In this document: positions 6,807 through 15,123 of the stretch, piece after piece | Layout: every line of letters starts with the position of its first letter | Numbering within the stretch: position 1 is the first letter of the stretch | DNA from: Bacillus sp. ISL-18 | Lineage (GTDB): Bacteria; Bacillota; Bacilli; Bacillales; Cytobacillaceae | Direction of reading: 5' to 3' | Assembly: GCF_018613415.1 (NCBI RefSeq) | Contig: NZ_JAGGQG010000030.1 | Location: 62,001 to 126,000, forward strand | DNA: 64,000 bases | Program-made: the position numbers and the translations under genes | The notes under the pieces: generated by a model | Databases searched by the model: none | Told to the model about the DNA's origin: nothing | Seen by the model: the letters and a program-made list of their open reading frames with translations, nothing else

Positions 6807-8618
6807 TTATTTACTGTTCACAACAAAAGTGTTGCCTTGTTGTTCCATTGACCAACCAAGTATATCAACTGCAGACTGAAGTGGAATATAGGTGATACCT
6901 GTGTCACTCTTGATCGCAGGTGTTATAAGATGTATTGGTTTATTGTCTACAGATGCTGTATTCCCTTGTACCTTCCATTCAATATCTTTGTCATTTGTTG
7001 AAAGGACTAGACGGTTTTCCTTTGTTTGTTTCACTAAACCATTGATGCTGCGAGCAAAATCGTCTAATGGGACCATTACATTACCTTTTTTGTCTAAATA
7101 TGGCGCTTCCCCAGCATGACTTACACCTAATAAGGCATTATTTAGCTGTACGTTAGCAACTGGCCCATTAGAAGACTTGACAGTTAATTCACCATCGTTA
7201 AACAAGTAAGGCAAGAAATTAGGATGTTCAAAATCAAACATATCTAACATATTATTGGCATTTGCATCCTTGCTGTTTAAGGCGGATAAACCATAGTTCC
7301 ATTCTAGGAATTTCAAAACCGAAGAATGGTCATATTGCACGTGGCTTACATAGTTCTCTTTTGCATATGGTGAGATAACCATTGCCGGAATACGTGGTCC
7401 ATCTCCTTGTAATCCATCGGCGTTTGGCGTTACAGTTGGAGGGGCAATATGTTCAAAGAATCCGCCTCCTTCATCATACGTAACAATAATGGCTGTATCT
7501 TTCCAATATGGGCTGTTCATAATCTTGTTAATCGTATTGACTGTGAATTCTTCTGCTGATGGAGTACTCTGGTTTCCAGTACCAGGATGTTCATCATCTC
7601 CATAACCAGCTTTGATAAAACTAACCGCAGGAAGATTGCCCTTATCGATATCCTTCAAAAAGTTATTGTAATCTTTTAGATTATCATCATATTTCCCATC
7701 CTCATAGTTTTGAAAATACTGGAATGGGTTATGGTGAGGTGAATACGTCCTTGCTTCAGCTGAAGCTGGATCTCCTTTAGCTGCATCCCATCCCCCAGCA
7801 TACCATGCCCAGGATTGCTTTGATGCGCTTAACTCATCGCCAATATTTTTGTAAGTGAGATTATATTTAAGTCCATTGGTGCTATCCCCGCCAAATGGGC
7901 CATTTTTAGGAGATGGGTCACCCGTAATTTGAGCTAAAGGATTTGTGTTTGTATTTGTCGTTTCATTCCCATTTCCAGATTGCGCTCCCACTAAATATAA
8001 TGCTCCTGGCGTTGATGGTCCATAAACAGGCTGAAAATAGTTATCTGCCATCGCGAAATGCTGAGCATATTGCCAATAAGCAGGAATTTCATTGTAATCA
8101 AAATGAGACATAGCTAGTAAACCCTTGTCATTTGTATCAGTAGGTTTGCCACTATCATGATTCACCTGATAGAACTTGTCCATTTTTCCTCCATCGGCCA
8201 TGGAGATCATAGCTGTATAGCCATGATTTACATCTGTTTCTTGGATGTCGCCTTTACCCGCATCATGCCAAGGATATACAGGAATTCCATTTGAATCAGG
8301 GTTATAGACATTCCCGTTCACATCTTTAGGTACACTACCTGTTACATATTTAAAGTTTCTAACATCATTAGGTGTTCCGGGAAGTGATTTAAACCCGGGA
8401 GCATATGGATATGTACCAAAATAGTTATCAAACGTACGGTTCTCCTGAAAAATGACCACAGTATGTTTGATTGGCGAAGCTGTTTTTAATTCAGATGCCA
8501 TTTGTTGTTCTACTGAGGCGGGTTTTGGAACTTCAGCGTATACCTTCCCAACAAAGGGTGATGCCATAATCGATAATGCGCTTAATGATAATGTTACTGT
8601 ACGTATTCCTTTTCTCAC
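6807..8618 (-). CDS. Secreted phosphoesterase (acid phosphatase / phospholipase C family)
   Basis: 603 residues. A signal peptide (1-28, cleavage near VYA-EV) is followed by a PF04185-type phosphoesterase domain: the metal-binding/nucleophile stretch VIFQENRTFDNYFG (about 55-68), SHFDYNEIPAYW, and VTYDEGGGFFEH near the end of the domain. The last 110 residues (VMVPLDDFARSI..., ITYIPLQSAVDILGW) look like a copper-amine-oxidase N-terminal-like (PF07833) domain, often a wall or surface module. It should release phosphate from extracellular phosphoesters. The start is GTG 8618 after GGAGGAG. A four-repeat PhoP box upstream implies induction by phosphate starvation. Confidence 0.85.
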   Translation of the reverse strand: MRKGIRTVTLSLSALSIMASPFVGKVYAEVPKPASVEQQMASELKTASPIKHTVVIFQENRTFDNYFGTYPYAPGFKSLPGTPNDVRNFKYVTGSVPKDVNGNVYNPDSNGIPVYPWHDAGKGDIQETDVNHGYTAMISMADGGKMDKFYQVNHDSGKPTDTNDKGLLAMSHFDYNEIPAYWQYAQHFAMADNYFQPVYGPSTPGALYLVGAQSGNGNETTNTNTNPLAQITGDPSPKNGPFGGDSTNGLKYNLTYKNIGDELSASKQSWAWYAGGWDAAKGDPASAEARTYSPHHNPFQYFQNYEDGKYDDNLKDYNNFLKDIDKGNLPAVSFIKAGYGDDEHPGTGNQSTPSAEEFTVNTINKIMNSPYWKDTAIIVTYDEGGGFFEHIAPPTVTPNADGLQGDGPRIPAMVISPYAKENYVSHVQYDHSSVLKFLEWNYGLSALNSKDANANNMLDMFDFEHPNFLPYLFNDGELTVKSSNGPVANVQLNNALLGVSHAGEAPYLDKKGNVMVPLDDFARSINGLVKQTKENRLVLSTNDKDIEWKVQGNTASVDNKPIHLITPAIKSDTGITYIPLQSAVDILGWSMEQQGNTFVVNSK

Positions 8619-8680
8619 CTAGAATCTCCTCCACTACTCTCTAAATATTATTTCTTTCAACTAAAATTTAACCAAAAGAA

Positions 8681-8719
8681 TGTAAAGGAATAGGAACGAG
8701 AGTGTAAATGGGCTGTAAA
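8681..8719 (-). promoter_or_regulatory. PhoP box (phosphate-starvation operator)
   Basis: On the minus strand TTTACA occurs at 8719-8714, 8708-8703 and 8686-8681, with a diverged copy (GTTCCT) at 8697-8692. The four hexamers are each separated by exactly 5 bases (11-base period). This is the arrangement of TT(A/C/T)A(C/T)A repeats bound by PhoP~P in Bacillus. It lies 63-101 bases upstream of the phosphoesterase GTG. Confidence 0.7.
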
Positions 8720-8799
8720 AAAACATTAGAATCTGATGAGAATTATTCATAACTATCTAGGAGGGATACGTGGCCATATGAAAAATGCCTAAATTAGAA

Positions 8800-8822
8800 C
8801 GTTCCCACCTTACACGGGAACG
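8800..8822. other. Small inverted repeat
   Basis: CGTTCCC / GGGAACG with a 9-base loop between the PhoP box and the yhfC terminator. No T run, so not a terminator; role unknown. Confidence 0.35.
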
Positions 8823-8881
8823 AGAAAGTTCAAACATTCCTCATAGCCTGACCATCCTTCCATCCCCGTAATTTTTGTAAA

Positions 8882-8911
8882 ATTAAAAAACCCTTACGAA
8901 TGCGTAAAGGT
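8882..8911 (-). terminator. Terminator of yhfC
   Basis: CCTTTACG / CGTAAGGG stem followed by TTTTTTAATTTT on the minus strand, just past the yhfC stop. Confidence 0.85.
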
Positions 8912-8921
8912 CTCTTAATGG

Positions 8922-9690
8922 TTAGGATAAAAATACTCTAGCCTTTTTTATCATCCAAAACGAAATCATCGCGACAATCGCTAAATATAATTCCACCGCC
9001 CATAAATTTGTAAAACGACCCGTCTGTACGAATATGAGCGGGAAATCAATCGCTGAATGAATCAGAATGGCATAAATTACGTAAACAAATTTCTTTTTTA
9101 CAACCGCTATCAATACCCATAAACTAAAAGCAATCTGCATGAAGACGGCGAAAAACCGTTCGACAGAGGCTAATATATAATAGGAGATACCATTGTTTAA
9201 TACGGAATCTTTAATAATGGCGAGCTGGTCCGTTGGGATTTGTCCCCCCCAACGATTTTTCTAGTGTTCCTGCATTAATCATAAAAGCAAAGATAATGTT
9301 TGGCACGATTATCGTTAACATTAGGACCACTGCCTCAATGCCGCCCCAACCAACGCCAAAAGAAATTCCGCCTTTGTAATCATGGAATTTTTTTAGCAGC
9401 CAAGTAAATAAAACAAAGCGGCCCAGCTCTTCAAATAAGCCCGCTGCCATACCTCCATACACCCCAAAAGCCCAAGGGTGGTCTGCATAATGGGGAAAAG
9501 CCGTGATGACCGCAAGATGGAGCGCTTTTTCCAAAACCTGTGACATCACCACAAATCCAAGCGCCCCTACGATGACTGGCTTTACAGCAATCCCTGACTT
9601 CTTATGAAAAAATAAAATCAACCCAATAAATAATGCAAATGAAAACACAATCGGAACAAACATTGATATAATCGTTGCTGTACTGACCAT
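8922..9690 (-). pseudogene. yhfC: yhfC-type intramembrane protease, frameshifted in a G7 run
   Basis: Two adjacent minus-strand frames join into one protein of about 255 residues, the usual YhfC length. The 5' part (9690 down to about 9250) gives MVSTATIISMFVPIV...GGMAAGLFEELGRF, with the glutamate of the family's GLFEE motif. After ...EKSLGG the frame breaks; reading one base over gives QIPTDQLAIIKDSVLNNGISYY and continues to the end at 8922 with HSAIDFP. The break is at a run of seven G on the coding strand (C7 at 9244-9250); six would restore the frame. This is a slippage mutation or a sequencing error. GGGGGAG precedes the ATG. Confidence 0.8.
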
Positions 9691-9716
9691 GCTAAGCTCC
9701 CCCTATTAAAACCACT

Positions 9717-9748
9717 TTTTATTATCATTATTAATAATGATAATAAAA
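9717..9748. promoter_or_regulatory. 32-bp perfect palindrome upstream of yhfC
   Basis: TTATTATCATTATT and its exact complement AATAATGATAATAA, extended by TT/AA at each end, lie 27-58 bases upstream of the yhfC ATG. The ATTATC/GATAAT hexamers resemble Fur-box units, but their order is reversed relative to the classic TGATAATnATTATCA. It may be an operator for yhfC or the divergent gene at 9920. Confidence 0.5.
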
Positions 9749-9919
9749 TAGTTACCATTAACTGTCAATACCCAATTATAAATTTAAAATAATAATAGGC
9801 CTTTCACTCTTCCAACCCTAAAGTATATCAAACTGCTAAACAGAACAGATGTTTTGTTGTACAATAGTGATTGTCTGTTTTTGTTTTATGAGATTAATAG
9901 GATGAAAGGTGGAAATACA

Positions 9920-10546
9920 TTGAATGGTACCTCACATGCAGTCATTGGATCAGCAACAGGATTTATTGTAGCTCATACATATCATGCCTCTCCAGCTGAG
10001 ACACTCTTGTTTGTCGGACTAGGAGGCGTCTCAGGATTAATGCCAGATTTAGATATTGACGGGAAGCTCCGCGGAAAAATTACTCTGCCTCATGAAGTAA
10101 TTCGGCTATCTGCTCTGATCATTGGATTGATGATGATTGTCTATAGTTTCGTAGAGAAAGCAGTTTTAGAGCGCTGGCTGGGGGTTGGCATCGGATTGCT
10201 AATTATGGTCGTTGCCTCCTTAATTAAACAAAAACATATGTTAACGATTACCGGATTGGCGGTCATTACGGGCGGATTCTCGATAGACGAACGATGGTTG
10301 ATTCTGCTCGGAATCTACCTTATCATTGCGTCCTTTTCTTCTCACCGCAGCTATACCCATTCCATCATAGGGATTGTTTTCTTTGGGATAATCTCTTCCA
10401 ATTTAGAGGCCTCACTGGGGATCCCTGGTGTGTTCTATACCTGTTTGTGGGCTTACATCAGTCACCTGATCGCTGATTTAAAGATCCTGCCGTTTAATAA
10501 ACGTGGGATTAAGCCATTTTTACCTTTGTCACACAAGGAAATTTAA
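9920..10546 (+). CDS. YdjM-family membrane metal-dependent hydrolase
   Basis: 208 residues. The opening NGTSHAVIGSATG and the later SHRSYTHSIIG carry the histidines of the PF04307 (YdjM / LexA-binding inner-membrane) family, and MPDLDID supplies acidic ligands. Four to five membrane segments follow. The distal ISHLIADLKI motif is also present. The start is TTG 9920 with AAAGGTGG eight bases upstream; the in-frame ATGs further upstream lack ribosome sites. Biochemical role of the family is poorly known. Confidence 0.75.
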   Translation: MNGTSHAVIGSATGFIVAHTYHASPAETLLFVGLGGVSGLMPDLDIDGKLRGKITLPHEVIRLSALIIGLMMIVYSFVEKAVLERWLGVGIGLLIMVVASLIKQKHMLTITGLAVITGGFSIDERWLILLGIYLIIASFSSHRSYTHSIIGIVFFGIISSNLEASLGIPGVFYTCLWAYISHLIADLKILPFNKRGIKPFLPLSHKEI

Positions 10547-10716
10547 CGCTAACAATATTGAATAGTGACCACTTATGTGGCCAGCCCTCATCTTTCCGGT
10601 AGCTTATTTGCCTTACATACTCGCTTAACTTCCGATGTTATTTAGTTAATTCCTTTTTTAAAAAACTGAATAGTATTAAGTAAAAGCGATTTTACACCAT
10701 TGTGGAGGAGAGGAAT

Positions 10717-11778
10717 TTGAAGGCTGCAAATCAAATCGGTATGGAGATTGGAATTTATTCATTAGCGGATTTATACCCAGACCCGCTAACAGGGAAAACC
10801 ATCAGTGCAAAGCAGCGGATCGAGGAAATTATCAAGGCGGCCAAGTTAGCGGATGAAGCAGGGCTCGATGTATTTGGCGTGGGAGAACATCACCGTTTAG
10901 ATTATGCCGTGTCCTCCCCGTCAGTGGTCTTGTCTGCGATCTCCCAAGTCACAAAGCGAATTAAACTTACAAGTTCTACAACCGTGCTAAATACGGTAGA
11001 TCCTGTTCGATTATTCGAGGATTTTGCCACATTGGATCTATTATCCAATGGTCGTGCTGAAATTATTGCGGGACGCGGGGCTTTTTTAGACTCCTTCCCC
11101 CTTTTCGGATTCGATCTAACGAATTACGATGAATTGTTTGAAGAACACCTGGAGCTTTTTCTAAAGCTAAATGAACAGGAAATAGTCACATGGAATGGCC
11201 GTTATCGTTCCTCCTTAAAGGATGCGGCCATCTCTCCCCGTCCTATTCAACATCAGATTCCCATATGGGTAGGTGTTGGAGGGACAGTGAAAAGTGCGGA
11301 ACGAGCTGGCAGATTAGGGACTGGATTAGCGTTAGTGATTCTTGGCGGGGATCCCAGCTTCTTTCAGCCGTTCGTCGACCGGTACCGAGAATCGGCTGCT
11401 TTAGCCGGCCATGCTTTGGAAGACATGAAGGTTGCCGTTACCGGGCATGCCTATATTTCCAAAACGAATCAGCAGGCCTTCGAGGAATATTACCCGTATC
11501 ATTCCAATTATTGGCACCAGCTCAATCGTCATCATGGGGTCAATAAGACTTGGCCAAGAGTAGAATTTGAGCAGATGTGTAGCAAGGAAAAAGCCCTATT
11601 TGTCGGAAGTTCACAGGAAATTATCGAAAAAATCCTGCGCCACTACGAGTTGTTTGGGCACCAACGATTTTTAGCCCAAATTGATATAGGTGGTATGCCC
11701 TTTAACAAAGTCGCCGAGAACATTGAACGATTGGCAACTGAAGTGGCACCCGTTATCCGAAAAGAAACTAGGAAATAA
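10717..11778 (+). CDS. LLM-class flavin-dependent oxidoreductase
   Basis: About 353 residues of a luciferase-like TIM barrel. MEIGIYSLADLYPDP at the start, DVFGVGEHHRLDYAVSSP around 50-65, SSTTVLNTVDPVRLFEDFATLD, and GRAEIIAGRGAF are hallmarks of FMNH2 or F420 luciferase-like monooxygenases (Bacillus members use flavin). Substrate unknown. TTG 10717 is chosen because GGAGGAGAGG lies just upstream; the GTG at 10702 overlaps that site. Preceding 170 bases show no other feature. Confidence 0.8.
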   Translation: MKAANQIGMEIGIYSLADLYPDPLTGKTISAKQRIEEIIKAAKLADEAGLDVFGVGEHHRLDYAVSSPSVVLSAISQVTKRIKLTSSTTVLNTVDPVRLFEDFATLDLLSNGRAEIIAGRGAFLDSFPLFGFDLTNYDELFEEHLELFLKLNEQEIVTWNGRYRSSLKDAAISPRPIQHQIPIWVGVGGTVKSAERAGRLGTGLALVILGGDPSFFQPFVDRYRESAALAGHALEDMKVAVTGHAYISKTNQQAFEEYYPYHSNYWHQLNRHHGVNKTWPRVEFEQMCSKEKALFVGSSQEIIEKILRHYELFGHQRFLAQIDIGGMPFNKVAENIERLATEVAPVIRKETRK

Positions 11779-11799
11779 TACAGACTAAAAATGAGGAAA

Positions 11800-11848
11800 A
11801 AAATATCCCCAATAACTAGTTCACTAGTAGGTTGGGGATATTTTTTTC
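11800..11848. terminator. Bidirectional terminator
   Basis: AAATATCCCCAA / TTGGGGATATTT stem with an inner ACTAG/CTAGT part and T runs both ways, between convergent genes. Confidence 0.85.
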
Positions 11849-11876
11849 TATCATTCATTAATGATGATGATAGAGA

Positions 11877-12446
11877 TTAGCGAATATCCCGCTTCGGAGA
11901 GCTTTTAACCAGCTTAATCTCTCCATTTTTAGGGATTAGTTCACTGATATTTTCAAATTTTTCTTCCCTTTGATTTGGGCCTTCCCAAACATATTCCTTA
12001 AAAGAGCAGCAAAAGAGTTTCCGGGCCACTCTTCCTTTTTCTCCAATTAAGTTGAACCAGCCTTGTCCAACATAAAAAGGATTAGTCAAAAATCTATCAA
12101 TGATATAAGCGATACCGTCCTTCTCTTCCCCTGGATTAAATTTGGTTTTAGAAGAAAGAGCTAAGATAAAATAGTTTTTTAACGGATCTAATTCAAGTAA
12201 TTGCAGATGGTACTTTTCACTTTGTTTTTGATTGAAATCCCCTAATATGGTTTTGATGCTTTTTTCAACATCTATGCCAAATTTACTTGCATCGTTCCAT
12301 GTCACTAAACGTGAATCAAAAATGGACAAGGTTAGGATATAATAGGCAGCAAAATGTTGGGGATCAAATACTTCATTTTCCACTTTCTTTTCATCTTTTG
12401 GTACAACAATAAACCTTTTATAGTCCGCAAAGAAATCTTCCATCAC
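11877..12446 (-). CDS. 189-residue hypothetical protein
   Basis: Not recognised. Soluble, mixed charge; begins (M)MEDFFADYKRFIVVPKD and contains AAYYILTLSIFDSRLVTWND and NPFYVGQGWFNLIGEKGRVARKLFCC. No signal peptide or membrane span. AGAAGG lies eight bases before GTG 12446 and eleven before the following ATG, so either may start. Followed by a terminator. Confidence 0.7.
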   Translation of the reverse strand: MMEDFFADYKRFIVVPKDEKKVENEVFDPQHFAAYYILTLSIFDSRLVTWNDASKFGIDVEKSIKTILGDFNQKQSEKYHLQLLELDPLKNYFILALSSKTKFNPGEEKDGIAYIIDRFLTNPFYVGQGWFNLIGEKGRVARKLFCCSFKEYVWEGPNQREEKFENISELIPKNGEIKLVKSSPKRDIR

Positions 12447-12675
12447 ATCGTATACCTTCTTTCATACTTTGATAGAATGAATGAAAAAAATGGCTTTCGT
12501 TTTTTATATTCTAACTATTCCTTTAATAAGGGTAAAAATCCTGCTATTTCTTACAAAAATCCACATCTTTCACGAATTTTAATCAAAAAGTCCTATGAAG
12601 GGCTTCATATTTTGTCGTAAACGAAAGGTACATTAAGCATTTGTCGAGGCGGGTGACATTCGGCAAAGTTTCCGA

Positions 12676-12850
12676 CCCAACGGGCGCGATTATCTTTTTA
12701 TGACCGTTCGACTGTATCTCACGTCCCAACGGGCACAATTATCTTTTTTTGTGACCAATCAACTGTTTTTCCTAACCCAACGGGCACAATATCTGCTTTT
12801 GTGACCGGTCTACTGTATTTCCTAACCCAACCGGCACAATTGTTGTCATT
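12676..12850. repeat. Four tandem copies of a ~50-bp intergenic repeat
   Basis: CCCAACGGGC (last copy CCCAACCGGC) begins at 12676, 12725, 12776 and 12826, periods 49, 51 and 50. Each unit continues ACAATTATC, a T-run, GTGACC, and ACTGTATTTCCTAA. Copies drift but keep the GGGCACAAT and GTGACC blocks; the last is partial. It fills the 530-base gap between 12447 and 12981, which otherwise has no gene. Function unknown. Confidence 0.85.
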
Positions 12851-12890
12851 CTAATGACCTTAAAAACTGAAAAGACCTTTCTCTACACAA

Positions 12891-12924
12891 AAACACATCA
12901 CTATTTCCGTATAGCGATGTGTAT
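12891..12924 (-). terminator. Terminator
   Basis: ACACATCGCTAT / ATAGTGATGTGT stem (one mismatch) then TTTTTG on the minus strand, after the small secreted protein. Confidence 0.8.
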
Positions 12925-12981
12925 TAACATTTATTCACTTTTTATCAAAAAATCGCTATCTACTTAATCGTACCACAGCCA

Positions 12982-13161
12982 CTAAAGCCCCATTGAGTTA
13001 ACCGTACTGCTTGCCTCTTCTACGATTGAATCGCCTATTCGAGCCTCCTCCTGAATGATCCTTTCATTTCCTGTATCCTCTTTGTCCTGTGTACCAAGTG
13101 GATGAAAAGCTAGAATCGACGTGGCAGCGATCAAGGCGCATCCTGCTACTCTTTTTCGCAT
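12982..13161 (-). CDS. 59-residue exported peptide precursor
   Basis: ATG 13161 follows GGGAGGGATTTTT; the more upstream ATG lacks such a site. MRKRVAGCALIAATSILAFHP is a typical signal peptide; the remaining 38 residues are acidic (KEDTGNERIIQEEARIGDSIVEE) and end SSTVNSMGL. No Rap-type partner is nearby, so calling it a Phr-like signal would be unsupported. It has its own terminator. Downstream-adjacent to the secreted 545-residue protein but not co-transcribed with it, because that gene ends in a terminator. Confidence 0.6.
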   Translation of the reverse strand: MRKRVAGCALIAATSILAFHPLGTQDKEDTGNERIIQEEARIGDSIVEEASSTVNSMGL

Positions 13162-13314
13162 AAAAATCCCTCCCGAGGAATTTAAAAATTTCCTTCGCAA
13201 TTTTTACGTTCTCGCCTTTTGATTGGCCAAGATTCCCTTCCTAACGGTCATCCGCCTTTCATCGTTTAAATATAGAAAAAGAGGCAAAAAGGTTTGACTT
13301 GTTTTAAATCTTTG

Positions 13315-13345
13315 CAAAAAAACTATCCCACTAATTTGGGATAGC
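13315..13345 (-). terminator. Terminator of the 545-residue secreted protein
   Basis: CTATCCCA / TGGGATAG stem followed by a run of seven T on the minus strand. Confidence 0.85.
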
Positions 13346-13356
13346 TCGTCTTGTAG

Positions 13357-14994
13357 TTAATTATTTATCACAATATCATCAAAATTAATTCTACTCCCAG
13401 ATATACCAGAAACGACAATTCGGAAGCGGACTGGAGCCGTTTGGGTAAGGGTAAACGTTTTAACCGTTAAAGTGGATGAACTAGCATTCGTACTCCCCAC
13501 GTTCGTCCAGGTCGAACCGCTATTCGTCGACAGTTGCAGCTGCCAATTAGCTCCGCTGTCAGTTCCGAAATTGGCATGAGAAATCTGAATACTCTTGGCC
13601 CCGCTGACATTGAAATTCATCGTAATCGCTCCACCTGCTCGTACACGTGCCGACTGCAAGCCGGTTTTTTTATCGGTAGATAGATTGCCGATCAGCGCAT
13701 TATCAAAGTACCAAGAACCGCTCGTAAGAGTCACGTTTCCTGAAGTGTACGCTGTTTTAGAACCAGATTCAAACTTTTCGTTCAAGGTTGTTGTTGTTCC
13801 ACTAGAACCGCTAGAACCGTATCCATAGGAACCGGATTTAAACGTGCTAGAATCATACCATTTATAGCCTGGATCTGGTGCAGCCCATGGTTCTACTTGC
13901 GGCTCAGTCGATGTTTGAGGATTTTCCGTCGATAGCAAGGTGGTTGGCTGATCTAGCTGCAACCCGCTAACCTGGTTTAAGGCGGTATAACCTTCCTGTT
14001 TTGCTAACCAATCGATGATATTTACAAGTAATGTACCATCATTTTGTTCTTTAAAACCGTCATAGGTTGTCTTCTTTGCGCCTGTTTCCTCACGCAAATA
14101 TTTGGGGGTCGCATCTTCAACAGCCGAGGAATCACCGATAAACGCTGCTTTTCCTAATCCGAGTTTGGAAACAGCCGCATAAGGCCCCTCTGCTCTGCCT
14201 CCGCCATTATAGACGCCCTGATCGACTGCATTACCCCAAGCTAGTGTTGTTTTTGGAAGATAGACAATCCCTTTCGCCTTGGCAGGATCTGTAATTGCTA
14301 AGGTGGATCCGGCATGCATGGCAACCGTAGAGACCCCGGTTGTTATTCCGAAGGCTTGACTCGGTGTGACGATATCATTGGCTGTTACATCCCCAATCGC
14401 ATTGTAGCGGAAGCGGATTCCGAAGTTGGCTGACAGCCAGTCAGAGCCGGTGACCCCCTGCATGGCGGCAGACGAAGCCTCTTCTGATGTCATCCCTTTG
14501 GTCGGATTGTCATAGGCACCGCGACGATAGCCATTAAAGACCTCCGAAGCATCCCAGCGGTTTTTGTTGCGATCCGCATTATAATGATCGCCAATGAAAA
14601 AGATGCTCCCGCCATTTTGTACATATTGGATCAATGCTGCTTGCTCTGAAGTTTTATAGGGGATGTTCGCTTCCCCGATGACCAACACATTGTAGCCTTG
14701 TAAATCTTGATAGGTAATCGGCGTGGTTTTTCGCAGCTCTTTTGCGTAATAGCCTTTATTGGCTAAAGCATTAGCAAAATCCGAGAAACCTCCATCCAAC
14801 ACCCAGTCTGCTGCACCGGCTGTTTGTCCATGGGTATTATCAAATAAAATTTTCTTGCCATTTGCTGTCCCGACGGGCTGTAGTTGTGGGGCAGGATCGA
14901 GCGCATTTTCTGCTGAAGCAATCGTTGGCAGATAAAGAGATGAAGACAAGAGCAGAAGGACCAATGCGAAAATGGGAAAGCTTTGACGTTTCAT
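13357..14994 (-). CDS. Secreted protein with GATase-like domain and C-terminal beta-sandwich
   Basis: 545 residues. Signal peptide MKRQSFPIFALVLLLLSSSL...ASA. Residues about 45-330 (KILFDNTHGQTAGAADWVLDGGFSDFANAL, VLVIGEANIPY, GGSIFFIGDHYNAD) resemble a glutamine-amidotransferase-like/DUF4350 fold seen in secreted Bacillus proteins. A Ser/Gly linker (SGSYGYGSSGSSG) leads to about 130 C-terminal residues (SGSWYFDNALIGNLSTDKKTG..., RINFDDIVI) like the jelly-roll module at the end of extracellular nucleases and other secreted enzymes. No catalytic residues assigned, so the activity is unknown. GAGGAG precedes the ATG. Confidence 0.7.
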   Translation of the reverse strand: MKRQSFPIFALVLLLLSSSLYLPTIASAENALDPAPQLQPVGTANGKKILFDNTHGQTAGAADWVLDGGFSDFANALANKGYYAKELRKTTPITYQDLQGYNVLVIGEANIPYKTSEQAALIQYVQNGGSIFFIGDHYNADRNKNRWDASEVFNGYRRGAYDNPTKGMTSEEASSAAMQGVTGSDWLSANFGIRFRYNAIGDVTANDIVTPSQAFGITTGVSTVAMHAGSTLAITDPAKAKGIVYLPKTTLAWGNAVDQGVYNGGGRAEGPYAAVSKLGLGKAAFIGDSSAVEDATPKYLREETGAKKTTYDGFKEQNDGTLLVNIIDWLAKQEGYTALNQVSGLQLDQPTTLLSTENPQTSTEPQVEPWAAPDPGYKWYDSSTFKSGSYGYGSSGSSGTTTTLNEKFESGSKTAYTSGNVTLTSGSWYFDNALIGNLSTDKKTGLQSARVRAGGAITMNFNVSGAKSIQISHANFGTDSGANWQLQLSTNSGSTWTNVGSTNASSSTLTVKTFTLTQTAPVRFRIVVSGISGSRINFDDIVINN

Positions 14995-15123
14995 TCCATC
15001 ACTCCTCGTATAGGTTGTCCTCCATAAAATACCATACTCATGTTAGGTGAATGTTAAGAAAAGATAAACTTTTAAAATTTTCCCAACTATCCTTATCTAG
15101 ATGATTGACTACCCTTTGTTTCC

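Noticed and set aside
8800..8822. Terminator between phosphoesterase and yhfC
   Set aside because: Hairpin lacks a T run; the real yhfC terminator is at 8882-8911.
12676..12850. CRISPR array
   Set aside because: The units are contiguous and drift along their whole length; there are no constant repeats separated by unique spacers and no cas genes.
12982..13161. Phr-type quorum peptide
   Set aside because: Signal peptide plus short tail fits, but there is no Rap gene and no recognisable Phr C-terminal pentapeptide.
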